Positions 63,330 through 64,000 of a stretch of DNA of 64,000 nucleotides are shown piece after piece. Within the stretch, counting starts at the first letter, position 1. Each line of letters opens with the position of its first letter. Made by a program: the position numbers and the translations under genes. The stretch comes from Bremia lactucae (taxonomy: Eukaryota; Oomycota; Peronosporomycetes; Peronosporales; Peronosporaceae). The stretch lies in NCBI RefSeq assembly GCF_004359215.1, contig NC_090621.1, positions 3,982,381 through 4,046,380 of the forward strand. The letters run 5' to 3'. The notes below the pieces were generated by a model. The model was not told where the DNA came from. It was given only the letters and a program-made list of their open reading frames with translations, and did no database searches.

Positions 63330-64000
63330 TCTGTGGAAACATCGTGATGTGTTCCCAGAAGAAGTGCCAAGCCACCTTCCAGCAGATAGGGGCATCGGGC
63401 ACGAAATAGACCTAGAACCTGGCACCAAGTATTGTGTGACCAGGCAATGACCGTTGCCGAAAGAACAAGTCGATTATATCAATGAGTTCTTCGACAAGCG
63501 AGCTAAGGCGGGACATGTGCGTGAGAGCAAATCGCCTCGCTGCAGCCAGACCTTTTGTGGGCGTAAAGCCACAGGTGAATGGCGCGTGGTTCATGCTCTC
63601 AATAAGCTGAACACGGCGACCGTACCGGCTAAAACGCCAATCCCGCGGCAAGATTTCTTGTTGAGCTCCATGGAAAAGTCAATTATCTTTCCGCGTTGAA
63701 TTTGAAGGATTGCTACTATCAAGTACTCATGAGAAAGTCCGATCTAGCCAAAACGGCATTAAGCACCGCAAGCGGTATGCTTTGTGAGTGGCTTGTGGTA
63801 CTCCAAGATTTGAAAACGCACCAGCGACATTCACTCGATTGGTGGCTCACGTGAGCGTCAGCACCGTTCCTGCGCGCCTCATTACTTTGACGATGTATTC
63901 GTGCACAGTAGGGCCGAGGACGGGCTGAGCGCAACAGAGTCGCACAAGCGTCATTAAAACGCTGTGTTGCAAACTTTGAAGGACGCTCAATTGTACATCA
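63330..64000 (+). pseudogene. Gypsy reverse transcriptase, N-terminal half
   Basis: HRDVFPEEVPSHLPADRGIGHEIDL, GTKYCVTRQ, TGA, PLPKEQVDYINEFFDKRAKAGHVRES, TGEWRVVHALNKLNTAT, KTPIPRQDFLLSSM. One missing base near 63690 shifts the frame (ALNLKDCYYQVLMRKSD, GMLCEWLVVL continue in another frame). The catalytic YFDD is at 63883-63894 (HYFDDVFVHSRAEDG). It leaves the window 106 bp later. Confidence 0.82.

Larger units (their letters stand above)
60604..64000 (+). mobile_element. Ty3/gypsy element, 5' part, runs off the window
   Basis: LTR (60604 to about 61062), gag with CCHC knuckle, aspartic protease and reverse transcriptase up to YFDD. RNase H, integrase and the 3' LTR lie beyond 64000. It carries many frameshifts and stops. 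It is inserted in the minus-strand copia remnant K. Sequence blocks resemble gypsy elements abundant in oomycete genomes. Confidence 0.87.

Overview
The 64 kb window holds only LTR retrotransposon sequence. I found no host gene, tRNA, rRNA or CRISPR array. The organism is most likely an oomycete of the Phytophthora / downy mildew group. This rests on the look of the Ty3/gypsy element at the right end (LTR, CCHC gag, RT blocks such as HEIDL, GTKYCVTRQ, KAGHVRES, YFDDVF) and of the Ty1/copia gag proteins. It is recognition, not a database result, and the genus cannot be told.

Several copia families are interleaved. Names are mine. The E family (LTR 270 bp, TATTG...TAACA) has E1 (+, 2113-6729), E2 (-, 31548-35098) and E3 (-, 35951-39936), and degenerate relatives G, H, D, J, K and L. 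The A family (minus; LTR 250 bp) is a dead derivative of that lineage. It has lost its protease and its catalytic integrase Glu, and is present as near-identical copies in a head-to-tail array sharing LTRs (11.4-31.5 kb). The B/C lineage (TGTTG LTRs, gag-PR-INT-RT-RH) has B1 (6.7-11.0 kb), a B-like element (18.2-19.6 kb), B3 (22.6-23.7 kb), B2 (45.1-47.4 kb), a solo LTR (47.5 kb) and C1 (51.5-55.8 kb).

Layout: 0-2.1 kb A1; 2.1-6.7 kb E1, inserted in the 3' LTR of B1, itself inserted in an A LTR; 6.7-11.0 kb B1; gap 11013-11401; 11.4-27.2 kb tandem A units, with a gap at 17437-18185, the B-like element, and a one-N joint at 22596; 27.2-30.1 kb a D-family patch recombined in register into the A array; 30.1-35.6 kb A7 split by E2 (perfect 5-bp TSD); gap 35630-35950; 36-39.9 kb E3; 40.1-44.6 kb G, whose INT-RT-RH core is inverted; 44.6-45.1 kb an integrase remnant carrying an RNase H filler; 45.1-50.4 kb B2 and H; 50.4-51.5 kb a RT/gag mosaic; 51.5-55.8 kb C1; 55.8-60.6 kb remnants L, J and K; 60.6-64 kb a gypsy element running off the window.

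No element has fully intact coding capacity. E1 has two in-frame stops and one frameshift. E2 is fully open (995 codons) but has lost 357 codons across INT and RT. The most notable signals are a 13-bp-period array of TGACGTCA (CRE/bZIP) palindromes in the B LTR, a half-tRNA-iMet type primer site that overlaps the gag start codon, amplification of an already dead element as a tandem array, the in-frame fusion ORF of E2, and the internal inversion of G. I saw no new defence or metabolic system.
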